Below the pieces are notes generated by a model that was not told where the DNA came from, made no database searches, and saw only the letters and a program-made list of their open reading frames with translations. DNA of 64,000 nucleotides from Straminergon stramineum (taxonomy: Eukaryota; Streptophyta; Bryopsida; Hypnales; Calliergonaceae), in contig OY987265.1 in assembly GCA_963920665.1 (NCBI GenBank), forward strand, positions 31,997,001 to 32,061,000, read 5' to 3'. This document shows, in pieces, positions 35,211 to 47,553 of this stretch; positions within the stretch are counted from its first letter, which is position 1, and every line of letters starts with the position of its first letter. Position numbers and translations under genes: made by a program.

Positions 35211-37259
35211 AGTGTGTGTTTTTTTTGCACTTTGGAGTTCTTTTGAAGATTTGAAAAATTAAAGAGTCCAAGACATGAAGACTTGAAGATTCAAGGGTCG
35301 TACATACCAAGGACCTAGCCATGTATTGTGGTTTGTGGCTTTGTTATTCCTGGCCAACTTTGAAAGCCCGTTGTTTTTTATTGTTGTTCCAATCCGGATT
35401 TGGAGGATCATTGCATTCAATTCTACATTGTAAACCTATTGCAGGCTATGTGGGTATTCAACTTAGCCTCTTTTTGTGTTGTGAAGGACGAAGTGGGGTT
35501 GATCACCCACATGGTCGAATCTTATGTCATTTTCATTGGTGAAGCTGGATTAATGACTAGTTGACTAGTGAATTTGAGGTTTAAGAGCTCATCATTCGGA
35601 CAACAGCTTGTGTTTTGCTCTCCCGTTTTACCTATCCAAAAACTTGTTTCTTATTATACATGCCCTTTAGATCCACCATAGGATAGGATGAATGAAGATC
35701 GGGTGAAGATTCAAGTTTGAAGACTTTGAAGATCGAGAGAAGATACAAGTTACAAGAATCTCCATTGAAGCTCTACAACTAGTAGCCAAACATTTCACAT
35801 GTTCTCTAAGCGCACTCCTCTCAACCCGACAACATGGTACGGTACTAGGAGTTTGGTAAAATATTAAAATAATATTAGTTAAGATTATTGTTCTTTGGTG
35901 GTCAAGGTCAGTAATACTTGGTGAATCTTCATAGTTCTTCTTATAAAACAAGGTTTAAGAGATGTTTTAAATAGAAAAATTTAGCAAGATTTTATTTTTG
36001 CTTTCAAACGGGAGAAATAATTTTCCAAGAGTTCCAGGATCTATGCTTGGAAACAACATTTTGCCAATTTCACCAACACTAGATTCAATTTTGTAATTGA
36101 ATTAATCCTTAAAGATCAAAAGATGTTTTGAAAGAGGAAAATTCCAAAACTACCAACTTTTGATGCATTATCCAAACTCCATAATCAAAAATCAATATTT
36201 TTTATAAATTCCAACCATACAAAAGTGTAATAAAAAGTTCTAAGGCAATGTTTGGAAATAATTTCAACCCATTTCACCACGTGCATTGAAAGATTACACA
36301 CTAGCCAATTATTACAAAAATTTATTGCATAGTTATAAATCATGTTTTTACAAATCCAAGTAATGAAATGATATAACCCCATGTCTTATCTAAGTCATAT
36401 TTTTGAGAAAAAAAATACGAAAATCTGTAAATTTATGTTAATTCTACCTTTGCCATTATTCATTGTCTTCAAGTCTACTTCATGAATAAAGCAAGGTCAA
36501 AAGGAAGATTTCCTTCTTGTTGGTTCTAAACACCATCTTGTTCAATAAAGAAAAAATGTTTGTATTAGTTCCATGATTCAATGATAAATCACCAAACTTG
36601 TATGTTTTAGAGGTCTAAAAATATTTCTAGTTATTAAAAAAAATCCACAATTTACCACAAATGGTTAATACCGCCTTCCAAAAAATGCTAAACAAAAAAA
36701 ACTAAAAATTAGGAAATAAGTTACATTTTCTTCCTTTTGTAAGTGAAGATTGTCATGATATCTTTCAAAGCATCTCCTATAGCTACATATATATTTGTCA
36801 TTGCAATTTTGGCAAAATGTGTGAAGTCACATCATGCCCTCATTGCAAAGCACACAACTCTTTCTCAAACTTGACGTTGAGAGGTATTAATATCCATTAG
36901 AACTTCTTGGTTCTTCATGATTTCATCCTCTCCAATAATAGAAAAGAATTTTGCATAATTCTCTATAGAGTTTGAGATGTGTCAATGGCCTTCCCTATTC
37001 TTCACCATTTTTGCACTCATAAATACACATGATAACATATTAACAATTGTCATATCCAATAGAAGTAGAAAATAGTCTACCACCATTTGAAGGACTCGTT
37101 CTAAGAGCAATATGATCTGTTGTCGAACTATTATTGGATAGATTATGGAAAATTATATGTTTATATGTTATTTTGTTGGGTTTTGAATATAACAGTATAC
37201 AAAGGGAAGATGACATCATTTGAAACAACTTCAAAGTGATGCCTTCTCATCGGCATATG
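35211..37259. other. AT-rich intergenic, nothing assigned
   Basis: No supportable gene or paired element ends. Frames at 35321-35542 and 35667-35951 have no coding character. Confidence 0.45.
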
Positions 37260-37574
37260 CATGCTATTAAGAGAGAAAAATCGCCTTCGAACCTCATTTG
37301 TTTGGTATAATCTTTCTATTGTTTATGAGTTGCAGAGTCTTATTGCCCTTTCTTGATTTTCAATATGTTGTATTGGAGGGGGGTTTGAGTCTCAAGATGA
37401 AGAGCCTCAACTAGAGCCTAGATTTTCTAGTTGGATGTGTTGAGTTTGGCAATCAAGAAGTGACATTTAGAGGATGTTTTGAAGGTTTAAATGATGATTA
37501 ATACTATTATACAATCAAACTTGTAAGGAGTCATAGTCACCAACATTGGTTAGAAAGGCCGGTTAATACTTTAA

Positions 37575-38471
37575 CCCCTAAAGGACTAAGGCCATTTTTT
37601 TGTCAAAAAACACTCAAAACTACCATTTATATTGCATTCATCCAAGAAAATCAATTTTTTTAAGAATCTAACCATGGGATCTTGTATTTCACTTGTCTAA
37701 GATCATCTGGTGAAAGTATAATTAAGTTTGACCATGTAGATTGGAAGATATTAGCATTCAAAGTTTCAAATTTTTTTTAACATGGGCTTGTAATTTTAGA
37801 TGACTTTGACTGCCATTTGTGGAGTTTTGTTTCATTGCAAAATTTGTATTTCCATTTTGAAGTATTGAAGAATTGAAATGAAAGTCTAGGAAAAAATTTC
37901 AAAAAAAATACACTTGATTATCATTCTTTATTCTTTATTAAGTAGAAGTTGGTCCAAGATTGAAAGAAAAACTAAATTGTAAATAGCTCTAAAATGAGAT
38001 TGAAACATAATAATTCCTATAATGAGGTTGTTCTAGCAAAAAAACTTAACTATGTTAAATTTTTTTATGAAAAATTGTGAAAATTGCATTAAAAATTGAA
38101 TCCTACAAGTTATTTTTCAAGAAAGTGCTTAGATTGCCCGAAAAGTAAGATTGTTCATAAATTCACTTCACTAATCCAAATAAAATGAATCAAAGATTCA
38201 AAAGTAGAAAAAATAAGGTTTATAAGAAAAAAAATCAATTTATTTCAAATTTTTGTGGATCTTTTTCTTATCCAGTGGCATGAAAATTATATTATAGATG
38301 ACTTAACTTTTGCTTTTGGGCATCAATTGAAATAAAAAATAGATTTGCATGAAGCTCATTAGTTTTTCTATCTCATGAGGAAGTTTTCAAAAAATTCACC
38401 AAAAATTGAGGTCATAGGAACCTGCTCAAATTCCTAAGAGTCCTTCAAGGAGACTCTTGATCCTCTATGGG
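37575..38471. mobile_element. TTAA-bounded element E3 with paralogous empty site
   Basis: The flanks are TTAA at 37571-37574 and 38472-38475. Termini are CCCCTAAAGGAC and, inverted, CCCATAGAGGAT. Copy 1 of the host element reads 'ccctttgacaaagg' at 33925-33938, whereas here 'ctttaa' is followed by the insert and then 'ttaacaaagg'. So a single TT(A/G)A became two TTAA copies around the insert. This is direct evidence for insertion with TTAA duplication, the piggyBac hallmark. It is non-coding. Confidence 0.8.
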
Positions 38472-38708
38472 TTAACAAAGGCAAATTGTGCATATTATAT
38501 TGCAACTACTATTTGACATTCACACACATCCTTAAGTTCTTTCAAATGGAGTGATATTTTTCTTGAAACTCTATTTTTTTACCTTGGATGGACAATTGTT
38601 AAGTCCTAGGTCTTTTTTTTAAGTATTTAGAAGTATTCTCAAGCATTATTTGGTATTTAAAAAGTTGAAAAGAAAAGGATGGAGGTAGTTTGGCCTTTTG
38701 TAGACTTA

Positions 38709-39094
38709 AGGGGTGTTCATAGTTGTTCTGTCGAACACATTTTGGGGTTGGGTGTCGAGTTGTTCGTCTGATGTCGCGTGTCGTACAAGACGAGTGTCGT
38801 GTATACATGACAATTTTGACGAATAAAGCCTTATCCTAACAACAGAGATAATTTGAAATCTCATTTTATTTATGATCCATAATTAAGAATGGAATAAGTG
38901 ATTATTAAATTGAGACACTTCAATAAAATGAAACTCAAATATGTCAAGATTGGAAATAGAAAGTGTTTTATTTGAAAGTCAACCTTAAAGTTGACTTTAT
39001 TAGATGGACAAGGGGGTCTACTAGACGTGTTGGACGTCGTGTTCGTCGTGTTCGTCGTGTTGTCGAGTTGTTCGGCCGAACAACCATGGGGGTG
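38709..39094. mobile_element. Possible hAT-like MITE
   Basis: The ends pair as GGGTGTTCATAGTTGTTC (left) with the inverted ...CACCCCCATGGTTGTTCG (right), followed on both sides by a 'gtcgaac/gccgaac' block. The right part has short direct repeats of 'gtcgtgttc' (39030-39065). Subterminal GTCG-rich repeats and a GGGTGTTC-like end recall hAT MITEs. The expected 8-bp duplication is not visible, so the class is uncertain. Confidence 0.4.
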
Positions 39095-39359
39095 TTGTGG
39101 TTAGAATAAGGGGATAAATGGAGTATTAGGAGGGTCAAAAGGGGTAGCCAAGTAGGAAAAAGTGCCCATATGGCTTAGGCAAGGGATGATGTGGCCCCTT
39201 GAAGGAGGATAAGGAGTTGAGGTTTCTTCCTCCTCCTTCATAGTTAGTTTGTATGTGCCATGTGTTTGAGAATGGATATCTTGGTGTGTATCATGAATTT
39301 TTTAATGAAATTTGGAGAAAATTTTCTTCCTATTATTGTGATTTCAAGGAAATATGACA

Positions 39360-39910
39360 CACTCTATTTGGAGTCTTGATGTAAAAGTTATGCTTGTAGG
39401 AGTGAGAGAGGGTCAACTACCAATTAGTTTTAAAGGTAGTAGCTTCAATTGCATGTATAAGTTTGAGTGTAATACCTTTGAGTTTGAAATTTGGAGGAAT
39501 TGTATATGAAGTTATTGTCTTTATATGAAGGTACATAACTCTTAATTGAAGTTAGAAAGAAGTATTTATGGGCTGAATAATAGAGTAGTGTTGAATTGTG
39601 TTTGAATTGAGGAGAGGACACTTCGACTTGCTCTAAAGGTCAAATAGAAAAAGGGGTTGTTTTGAAATTTATAGGAATTCTAGATTTTTATGTTAGCTTT
39701 CTAAAACACTAATACAATTTCAATTTGGAGTTAGGATGTGAAAATTTATAGGCTTGAAAGCAGAAGAGTGTTGAACTACCATTGAATTGAAGGACTAAAG
39801 CTTCAACCAGTTATAAATATTGGATAGCAAGAGATTCAAGCTTGAAATTTGGAGGGCCTACAAACATTTGTATTAGTTTTATATACTCTATTTGGAGTTT
39901 TAAGGCAACT
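39360..39910. repeat. Degenerate ~181 bp-period array, second locus
   Basis: 'gtaaaagttatgcttg' at ~39372 and 'gaaaatttataggcttg' at ~39735 lie about 363 bp (2 x 181) apart, with an intermediate 'tatttatgggctga' unit between. This is the tail of copy 2 of the unclassified element. Confidence 0.45.
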
Positions 39911-40063
39911 TTTGCATTCATTTGGATATTAGATCTACTTTCAAACCTTTTCATGCATTTTGTTTCTAACTCATACAATTTCTATACAAGTTTATTGTAT
40001 TCTATTCAATCATATGATATTACATGAGGTACATATGGTATACACAAGACTTGAAGTTTTATA

Positions 40064-40667
40064 CTCCCTCTATCCCAAAATGATCTTCCTGTTGGACAAA
40101 ATATTCTTGATTAAGGTAGAAAATAATATTTTTTCAAAATTGTTTCGCATGGCAAGTAGGGTTTGGTACACTCCTAGTGTCCTAGAAATTTTAAGTTTCG
40201 GAACCCTTGTCAAAGTGTAGTTTTGTAGTTTTGAAAAGTGGAATTTGGGGGGCATTATCAAGGAGCACCATTGGACACATAATTTCAGAGTGTGAGGTCA
40301 TTGTTTTGTAGGCACTTAGTATAAGCTCAAGCCCATGTGTGGACCTCTATACCATCTCCCAAAGCTTCATCTCCTTCAATCAAGAAACACTCAAAGAGAT
40401 GCAAAAAATAAAGACGAAGAGTGTTGATTGACATCTTTAGTCATTTTATTTGTATTTTGATTGATGATTGCATAGATGGAAGGGAAACTATTGCTTAGAG
40501 TTGTTATGTTAGTCCCAAGTAACAATCAAAAGTTGAAGTTGACCAATTCTTAAGTCATAAAGTGCAATAGGAAGATCATTTTGGGAAAAAAACTTAAGGC
40601 CAACAAGAAGATCATTTTGGGACAAAAACTTAAGGCCAACAGGAAGATCATTTTGGGACGGAGGGAG
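40064..40667. mobile_element. Stowaway-like (Tc1/mariner) MITE, 604 bp
   Basis: It begins CTCCCTCTATCCCAAAATGA and ends in the inverse of CTCCCTCCGTCCCAAAATGA, each flanked by TA (40062-40063, 40668-40669). The inverted ends extend ~32 bp (to 'tcttcctgttgg'). CTCCCTCCGT with a TA duplication is the Stowaway signature. The right end holds three direct repeats of a ~38 bp unit ('gaagatcattttgggacaaa' type), an uncommon feature. Confidence 0.85.
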
Positions 40668-41000
40668 TACAATATTTATACAAGTATACTACAACTTGAG
40701 GTATTCAATGGGATACCTACCCTTTCCTTTGAGGCCCGCTAATAAATTTAAAACCACATGATTGTAAACCAATATAGAGTCCTTAGTTGCAAATGCTACT
40801 TCTATTGCTATGAATTTTTCACAAATAAATTTCAAAATTTGAAACAAACTAGGAAACATAGTATTAAACACCAAACCTTTATACCCCATTTCAAGGCTTT
40901 TTAGGCATATATTGCTATGAAGGATAATATGAGCCTTTATACCATATCGTCATCTTCTCTACTGTTTCATGCTTTTCCAAATGCCAAGCCCCCTTGAATG

Positions 41001-41246
41001 CACTAGAAGAAAATTGCATTTCACTTGACAAAAATTGTGTTGTACTCAATAAAAAAGTGTGGGCTAGATTTTGCTGAGTTCTCCCTTCGTAAAGAAAAAT
41101 TTTGCATTTCAATATTTCAACACAAAATTTCACAAGTAGAACGCAGAATTTCGTGTTAAAATGCAAAATTTTAAGTTACAAAGGGAAACCTCAACAAACT
41201 CGATCTCATACTTTTCTATTGAGTAAAATGCAGTTTTCTTCTAGTA
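41001..41246. mobile_element. CACTA-type foldback MITE, 246 bp
   Basis: The ends are CACTAGAAGAAAATTGCATTT (read to 20 bases) on the left and, inverted, TACTAGAAGAAAACTGCATT on the right, the last base having mutated. An exact atg duplication flanks it (40998-41000 and 41247-41249). The interior is palindromic around 'ttttgcatttcaatatttcaac', with 'cacaaaatttcacaag' and 'gaatttcgtgtta' in the arms. Three overlapping small open frames here are hairpin artefacts. Confidence 0.85.
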
Positions 41247-44200
41247 ATGAGTCTCTAATTGCATTTAGTAACCACTATTTGAACTTGCCCCATTTTATCA
41301 TAACCCAGTAAATTTTTGTCTCACTTGTAAGTTCCTACATTAGTAATGTGTTACCATCTTGTCAAGACTGTAAAGCTCTTCCTAGTCATAATATTCAAGA
41401 TAGTTGGATGATGAAATATAGACCCATTCTTATACCAATATATGACTTGCGATGAGGTTGCCTTCTCATGCCAATGTCTAAAAGTAGGGCTAGTAGGGCT
41501 TCAAGTTAGGTTCTATCAAGTCCACCCAATCCTTGCCCCCTATGCATTTTTCATCTCAACCAATGTCTATGAAATACTAATTGGTCACTTGGTCTTCGAT
41601 ACAATAGCTTGTAAAATATTGAAAGGCCAAAAACAGTAGGGGAGATTTGAGGGTTGTACATGCCTGCAAGTTCCTAGACTGCGGGGAAGGTAGGAATTGC
41701 GCCACTACTTCAGTTTGACTTGGCCAAGACCGTGCCACATCAAAAAAAAATTCAACTTTTTTTCGCATTTTAGAACTAAGAATTTTTCTTTATTTCTTTA
41801 TTTACTAGAACTCTTCACCAAGCATGAGTATAATGTGTATAAAAATTTTACTTCGAGGTCATTGTTCAAAGTACGGTAGCTGAACCACTAAGAGTCTCTT
41901 CAAATTTTGTTGAAGATACTTACCTCCCACCCTTTCATGACATTATGACTGGAGGGTTTGATTTACAATTATGACTCTAGTGGTAATAATTTGCCTTTGG
42001 TGGTTATTGCAAATTCAATGTATGTGAGTTATATAGACACCAATTTTTTTGCAACTAGTTAACGTTACTACTCCTACGCAGTAAAATGAATTTTGATGAT
42101 CATACTGTGAAACATAGTAAAGTTATGAGACTTTACTCCTAGTTCACTTCGGGTGTTTAGACTCACTAAATGTTCCAACCCTTGTAGTTTATTTGCTACT
42201 TGGCCCTAGCTTTTCACCATATTGACTCAATTTGAGCTGTGGTTTTTTTGTGTAGTAACTCATACTACGACTTGTAAGATGGCAAGGTCCCAACTTCCAT
42301 TGTCTAGCCAAGTGTAGTGGAAAAAATGAGTGTTTGAATTGTTACTCATTGAAATTTGTTTGTGATTTTTTCCGAGTGAAAACAATAACAAGTGTAATAG
42401 GGCATAGACACCTTGCATGCGTATTTTAATATACTAACTGGTTGTTTTGATACATGGGTGCAAGTGAGGCCCTTTACCTCTTGGAGAAGATTGACATGTG
42501 TTCAACTATTTTCAAATCAAGTCTACATGATGTATCTACTTGGACCACAACTAGTTCTTTGTTGTAGCTTTCATCAACAATGTTTGAAGTTACAAATTGC
42601 GGATTGCAATTATCGATGCTTGCCTAATTGGAGAATATGCTTGTGGAATGCTTGATGTGTACGGGTTATAAGGCATAGCTCCTACTTGAGACCATCTAAC
42701 TGTTGTTCTGGACAACTACATGTATGTACTTTTGCTTGAAAGGTTTAACAAGAAATCAAAGTTTCTTGATTATTCAAGACTAGCTTAGGAACAAAACTGG
42801 TATGATTGGAAATGATCGGAATTGTGCCCAAAATTAGGGATGTTCCTGTAAAAGTTTTATTTTATTTATTTATTTATTAAAAAATTTCCAACCAGAAACC
42901 AAACGTTTCCGGATAGCACAAAGAACATGTAGGGGAACAACCTTGAAATGGGCATGTTGAGCCCTCAAATCTTCTCTAATGATTGAAAACAACATTGAAG
43001 ATAATTATGTTTTCCAAAAAAATTGAAATATGTCATTCTTGTACAATTATAGGACACAAGATTGTAAGATACATTTTTATACTCCATTTGCCATCCTCTT
43101 ACAAATATTTGTTCATTGGAGTCCCCTTCAATACTATCAAAGTTTCCATGACAATCCTCTTCATCACTATTTTCCCACTCTACTAATGAATTGTTACTTC
43201 CATTGCCCAATGTTCATAGGTATATCGGTAGCCACTTCAATCCAGTGTCATTGTAGAAGATCTTCTATTATAGAAATATCACACCTATCCTTGATGTCAT
43301 CCACATAATCATTAATCAACAAAGTCACCCAACATAATTTCATCCCCAAATGTACCAATATTGCTTATATTTATTCTTACAATATCATTGCCATGATAGA
43401 AGCCCTTTGCCCTCCTCCATTCTTCCCCATGAAGAATCCCACTTTACCCTCTACCTTCCCCATAAAGTCCTCCCAAGACACCTCCTACATCTCCTACCCT
43501 AGTCTATGTATCTGATCCAAAAACCTTTGTTCAACCTTTAGACCCTCACCCTACCTCACAACAGGTTCTCCCTCTTCCACTCCAATAGAGTCTCTTTCTC
43601 TTGCCATTGGTTTACGTTGTTGTCTCCTATCGTTGGAGCAACATGCCCCTCTTATGCCTCTTGTGCATGACTAATTGCACCAACATATCAATGTGTAGTG
43701 TTTCATGGTCTTCTCCAAGATCAAATACTCCTCTCTTCCTACTATTTTTTGCTATCAAGAAGAGGTTGTTATAGAGGCACTTAGGAGGCTATAAAAAATC
43801 ATCTGGCATTATTTCTTCATTTCCTACATTGTCAAAATCATGTAAATTGTCTTCAAAGAGATCTTCACAAAGCTCTAGTTCCCTCCTTTCTCCTTTGCAA
43901 TTTTTTGGCTATCCCAAAAGTTGGGATCATGATTTCCAATAATTTATCTCAGAGATGTAGCAATGTTTGTTTTCACAGCTTGGGGTTGGGGTGGACTTTG
44001 TTGCTATGGGAGATGTACGGAACTCGGTAGGAAAATTGTGGTAGTAGGTGAAATTGACTCTATTTCTATTGTCAATGCATGTAGTGCTAGTGCTTGCATC
44101 CCTTGTCTACAATCAACAACTCCATCTAGGGACCTCTAAATAGTTGGAAAGTAGAAATTTGAGTGGATAGATTAGACAAAATGTTAGAAAATAGATAGAA

Positions 44201-44602
44201 GCATTGCAACAAGATATTTGAAATGTAAGAATTGAAATAGCATAGATGAACTTATCCCTTTCTTCTTCCACTTAGGCACACAATTTCAAGTCCTTGCATG
44301 GCATTTTGCTTGAAAATAGTGATGAGAGAGTGTGGTGAAGCTTCAATATCTCCTCACCAAAAATGCAATTGAAGTGAAGGTCTTGAGAATAGGAAAACCT
44401 TGATTTCGCATTCTTATTCATACTTGTGAATTTTGCCTATTTGCATTGAATTTTAGTTTGAGATGTGTGTAGTTATGACAAATTGCAATTTGGGCCTCCA
44501 CTTTGTCCCATTTATTCATTATTGCTTCTAGTTGAATCTTGAGAAGACACATTATATTGATTGTTTTTCCTCTTGCTTGTGTAAGCTTGAAATTGAGGCT
44601 AA
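41247..44602. other. Intergenic with decayed coding on the minus strand
   Basis: Mostly AT-rich and unassigned to ~42.9 kb. About 42.9-44.1 kb has minus-strand coding-like pieces, listed separately. The remainder shows nothing supportable. Confidence 0.4.
42965..43290 (-). pseudogene. Decayed coding region, unidentified (transposon-like)
   Basis: Minus-strand text near 43285-43185 reads RCDISIIEDLLQ, stop, HWIEVATDIPMNIGQWK. In another frame 43210-42965 reads an acidic stretch (SLVEWENSDEEDCHGNFDSI) followed by GWQMEYKNVSYNLVSYNC. Stops and a frame change separate the two. The pattern fits an old transposon gene, but no domain is diagnostic. Confidence 0.3.
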
Positions 44603-45352
44603 GGGTGATTGCAAGAAACACTTCATGTTTTTTTAATCAAAATCACAGTTTTTGGCCATAGTACTGGCAGTACTACAAGGACTTGTCAATTTCGTGCATC
44701 AATAGTGAGCCTATGAATCTGAACCGTCAATTTTGACGCTTGTGAATTGAACCGTTGATTTATAACTATGCAGTACTCTAGAGTACTCCACAGTACCACA
44801 GAAGCCATTGGCAACAAAAAATAGCAAAAACAAGATCTGTTGACTTTTTCATCTTTAGTAATTCAAAAAAAATTCAAAAAATTTCCATAACAAAATCCAT
44901 TTTGTTAAAGAAGATTGCACTCCCATTGCACCAAAAAATTCATGTAGGAAAATTTTTCCCTCTTTGCAACCTTCTCGCAAAGGAAGGTCACTTTGTCCCC
45001 ATGTCCACAATCAACATGTTTCTATTTTCACAAAAACTCTTCGTCAATCTTTGAAAAGGTAGTACACCTCCAACATATTCAATTTGTGGCTTCCAATTTG
45101 CATTTTGGGGTCGCCAATAGTACTAAAACCCTCCAAAATAGCCAAAATAGCCATCCAATCAGGGGCAGTTTAAAAATAGTAAAATAATTTTGAAAAATTT
45201 GAAAAAATTAGGGAATGTCTGAAACTTTCCCATATACCTTCCTTCCAAATTTCATGACAAACGGAGTAAGAATGCCAAAGTTATGAGCACAAAACCACTT
45301 GTCCAAGGGCAAGAAGATAAGAAATAGGACAAGTGTTTCTTGCAATCATCCC
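44603..45352 (-). mobile_element. PIF/Harbinger-like MITE, 750 bp, intact target duplication
   Basis: The inverted termini are GGGTGATTGCAAGAAACACTT and its complement ending CAATCATCCC. TAA flanks it on both sides (44600-44602, 45353-45355). It is the reverse-orientation relative of 12236-12994: its right end inverted reads '...cttgtcctatttcttatcttc' like the left end there, and both share the 'agtactctagagtactcc' type central palindromic block. The 64-codon frame inside is not a gene. Confidence 0.8.
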
Positions 45353-47256
45353 TAATAGTATGTTTATTTTTTACTATAGCATTCAAGAGATGCATGGCCT
45401 TTATGATGTATCAAATTGCTTGTGGCTAATGTCATTGGAATGCAATGCAATAGTTTGAATGTGGTTTGAGTTCTATTGAATTATTTTTTTTCCAAAAAAT
45501 TTGGCACACCTATTTCTCCCCCTAGCAAATGAGTGAAATGACTTGAGTAACACAGACAATGCCATTCAAGTCCCCTCATTGAAGATAGCCCCCTCTTCAA
45601 GCCCCCTCCTTTAAAGACCCTTCCCCCTATATGTTGCCTTATCACCCTTTCCCTACCAATACCTCACCAAATCCCTCACTGAGACCTAGAAAAACCCCTA
45701 CAAAAAGAATACAAGAAAATATGAAGACCCCACCAAGATCCCAACAAAAGACCTAGAGCCCTAATTTGGGGCTGTTTTTTTTCTTCATTGAACTTTTTCT
45801 ACTCTATGTTGCCTAAGTAGTTTGCACTATTTCAAGCACCATAACTTTTCACTTGGGCATCCAATCAGAGTGTTTTTTTTTCACACAAAGATTTTCATAG
45901 TATGCACCTTGTATTTTGATATTAGAAACATTTATCCAAAATTGGCTTCTTAGGAATCAACCTGGGTTTTCAATTTTTCCTTCAATGGACAATTGGCCTT
46001 TAGTGTTTAGCTGAAAATTTGTAAGATTTACTAACATATGTCAAAACTGTGTTTAAAAATCACTCCAGTACATAAGATATGAGAAAAAAATAGAATAGGT
46101 CTTATTTGTAACCACTATATTGACAAAAACATCAAAAGATGTTGATGTTGACCTAAGTAGCTTGCAGAGAGTATCTAGTTATGTTGCTTGCTCTTCCTTC
46201 AGGTTGATATTATTTTTCTTGAGTGAGATCCATGTTAATAGTGGGAATTCATTTTTTCATTGCAAAGTCTTGCTACATTCTCTCAGTGTGAGAATTCATA
46301 ATTTCGGATTTTTGAAGTTCTTCGAATGGATGTTGTTGGCATTTCTTATGCATTCTAAAGTATAGAAAATCAACTACTCAAGAATTTGATGTGGATTTAA
46401 AGCATGCTTAAGCAATGGAAAATTGTAGTTGATTGATTTGATCTAATATGTACATGTCTAGCTATTCTAGTCTGTACAATACCCACCAACAAGTTTATGT
46501 TCAAATTTTCAAACTATGAGTGGCATTGAAAATGAAGTGCAACTTTGATTGATGATATCTTCCACATTAGACCTCCAAACTTCATGAAACTGCCACCAAA
46601 CCAAAATGTTGAAAAACAAGTTAACTACGTTCTATGTGTCATTCAAATGCTCATTCAAGCCACTTGTCTAAGAAAAAATTGAATTACATTTTTTGCACTT
46701 CAAGTTGTGTTTGTAGCTCCTACACTGTGATGCCAACATGAATGCTTCTTGTGCCAACACAATTCAGATTTTTGTCAATTTGAGCTTCATATATGGAGCT
46801 CTAACAACCTCTAAAGGCAAAACATTCTTGGTCCAAGCAATGTGGTAGCTTGTAAATACATTGTGTGTGTGTTTTGATGAGTAGGTGTATCTCTAAAGAC
46901 AATATCAGATTGTGTGAGATTGTAGGTGTTTATGATTGTGAAAAGTGACTTCAATGGTGGTATAAGGTGTGCTTTAGAGCTATGAACACCAACACTAAAT
47001 TGCATATGATTGGAAGAATGTAATATGGATAAATGAATCTTCATTTGAAACTAGAAAAAATCAATGCAAGTGAAGGTATGACAAAAGTCATATAAATATT
47101 TTTCTTTGGATTGTTTAGCACCATTTTAAAAATCTAGTCATTCATCAATGATGATATGGATTCATTCACCAATTTCAATAAGTGCCTCCTTTTTATAATG
47201 CCATGTGATAGATGAAGCAATAGGGACTTTGTTGTTGTTGTCTATGAAAGTTGATT
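45353..47256. other. Intergenic, possibly including older mariner sequence
   Basis: No gene is assigned. A copy of the recurrent word 'ccataacttttcacttgggcatcc' occurs at ~45840. Upstream parts of the mariner transposase may be present in unrecognisable form. Confidence 0.4.
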
Positions 47257-47553
47257 GAGTGTGCTCTAGTGCACTGTAATAATGAATTATGTGATTGGAG
47301 GCAAGCACATGTCATGAGAAAGCTTTCATGGTCAACAAACCCTCCTAACTTAAACCCCATCGAAAACCTATGAAAGATTGTAAAAGACATTGTCTAAAAT
47401 GAGGTGCTACTGCAAAACAAAGAAGAATTAGTCAACACCATTCAAAGGATATGGGAAGAGGTGTCTCTAGAGATTATTGAAGTTCTCCTTGCTAGCATGC
47501 CTTACTGTATGAAGGCCATAATCAAAGCTAATGGTGGTAGCACTAGATGGTAG
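47257..47553 (+). pseudogene. Tc1/mariner transposase C-terminal fragment
   Basis: The frame of 99 codons reads ECALVHCNNELCDWRQAH, then LSWSTNPPNLNPIENL, and later EELVNTIQRIWEEVSLEIIE and LLASMPYCMKAIIKANGG to a TAG. This matches the Tc1/mariner DDE end: the second-Asp region in degraded form (family DGAPVH), the SPDLNPIEN motif with the third catalytic residue, and the SMP...GG tail. Stops at LNPIENL(W to stop) and DIV(stop) show decay. The N-terminal half and the inverted termini were not found. Confidence 0.8.

Larger units (their letters stand above)
37260..39910 (+). mobile_element. Unclassified element, copy 2 (disrupted)
   Basis: This is the second copy of the element at 33440-35210. 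Its protein frame ('gagtctcaagatgaagagcctcaa') is decayed and split by element E3 (37575-38471). The downstream part resumes with 'caaaggcaaattgtgcatattatattgc' and 'tttcaaatggagtgat', then a hAT-like insert at 38709-39094 and a 181 bp-period tail. Edges are approximate. Confidence 0.45.

Noticed and set aside
41001..41311. Overlapping small frames on both strands near 41.0-41.3 kb
   Set aside because: They are mirror-image products of a CACTA hairpin rather than genes.
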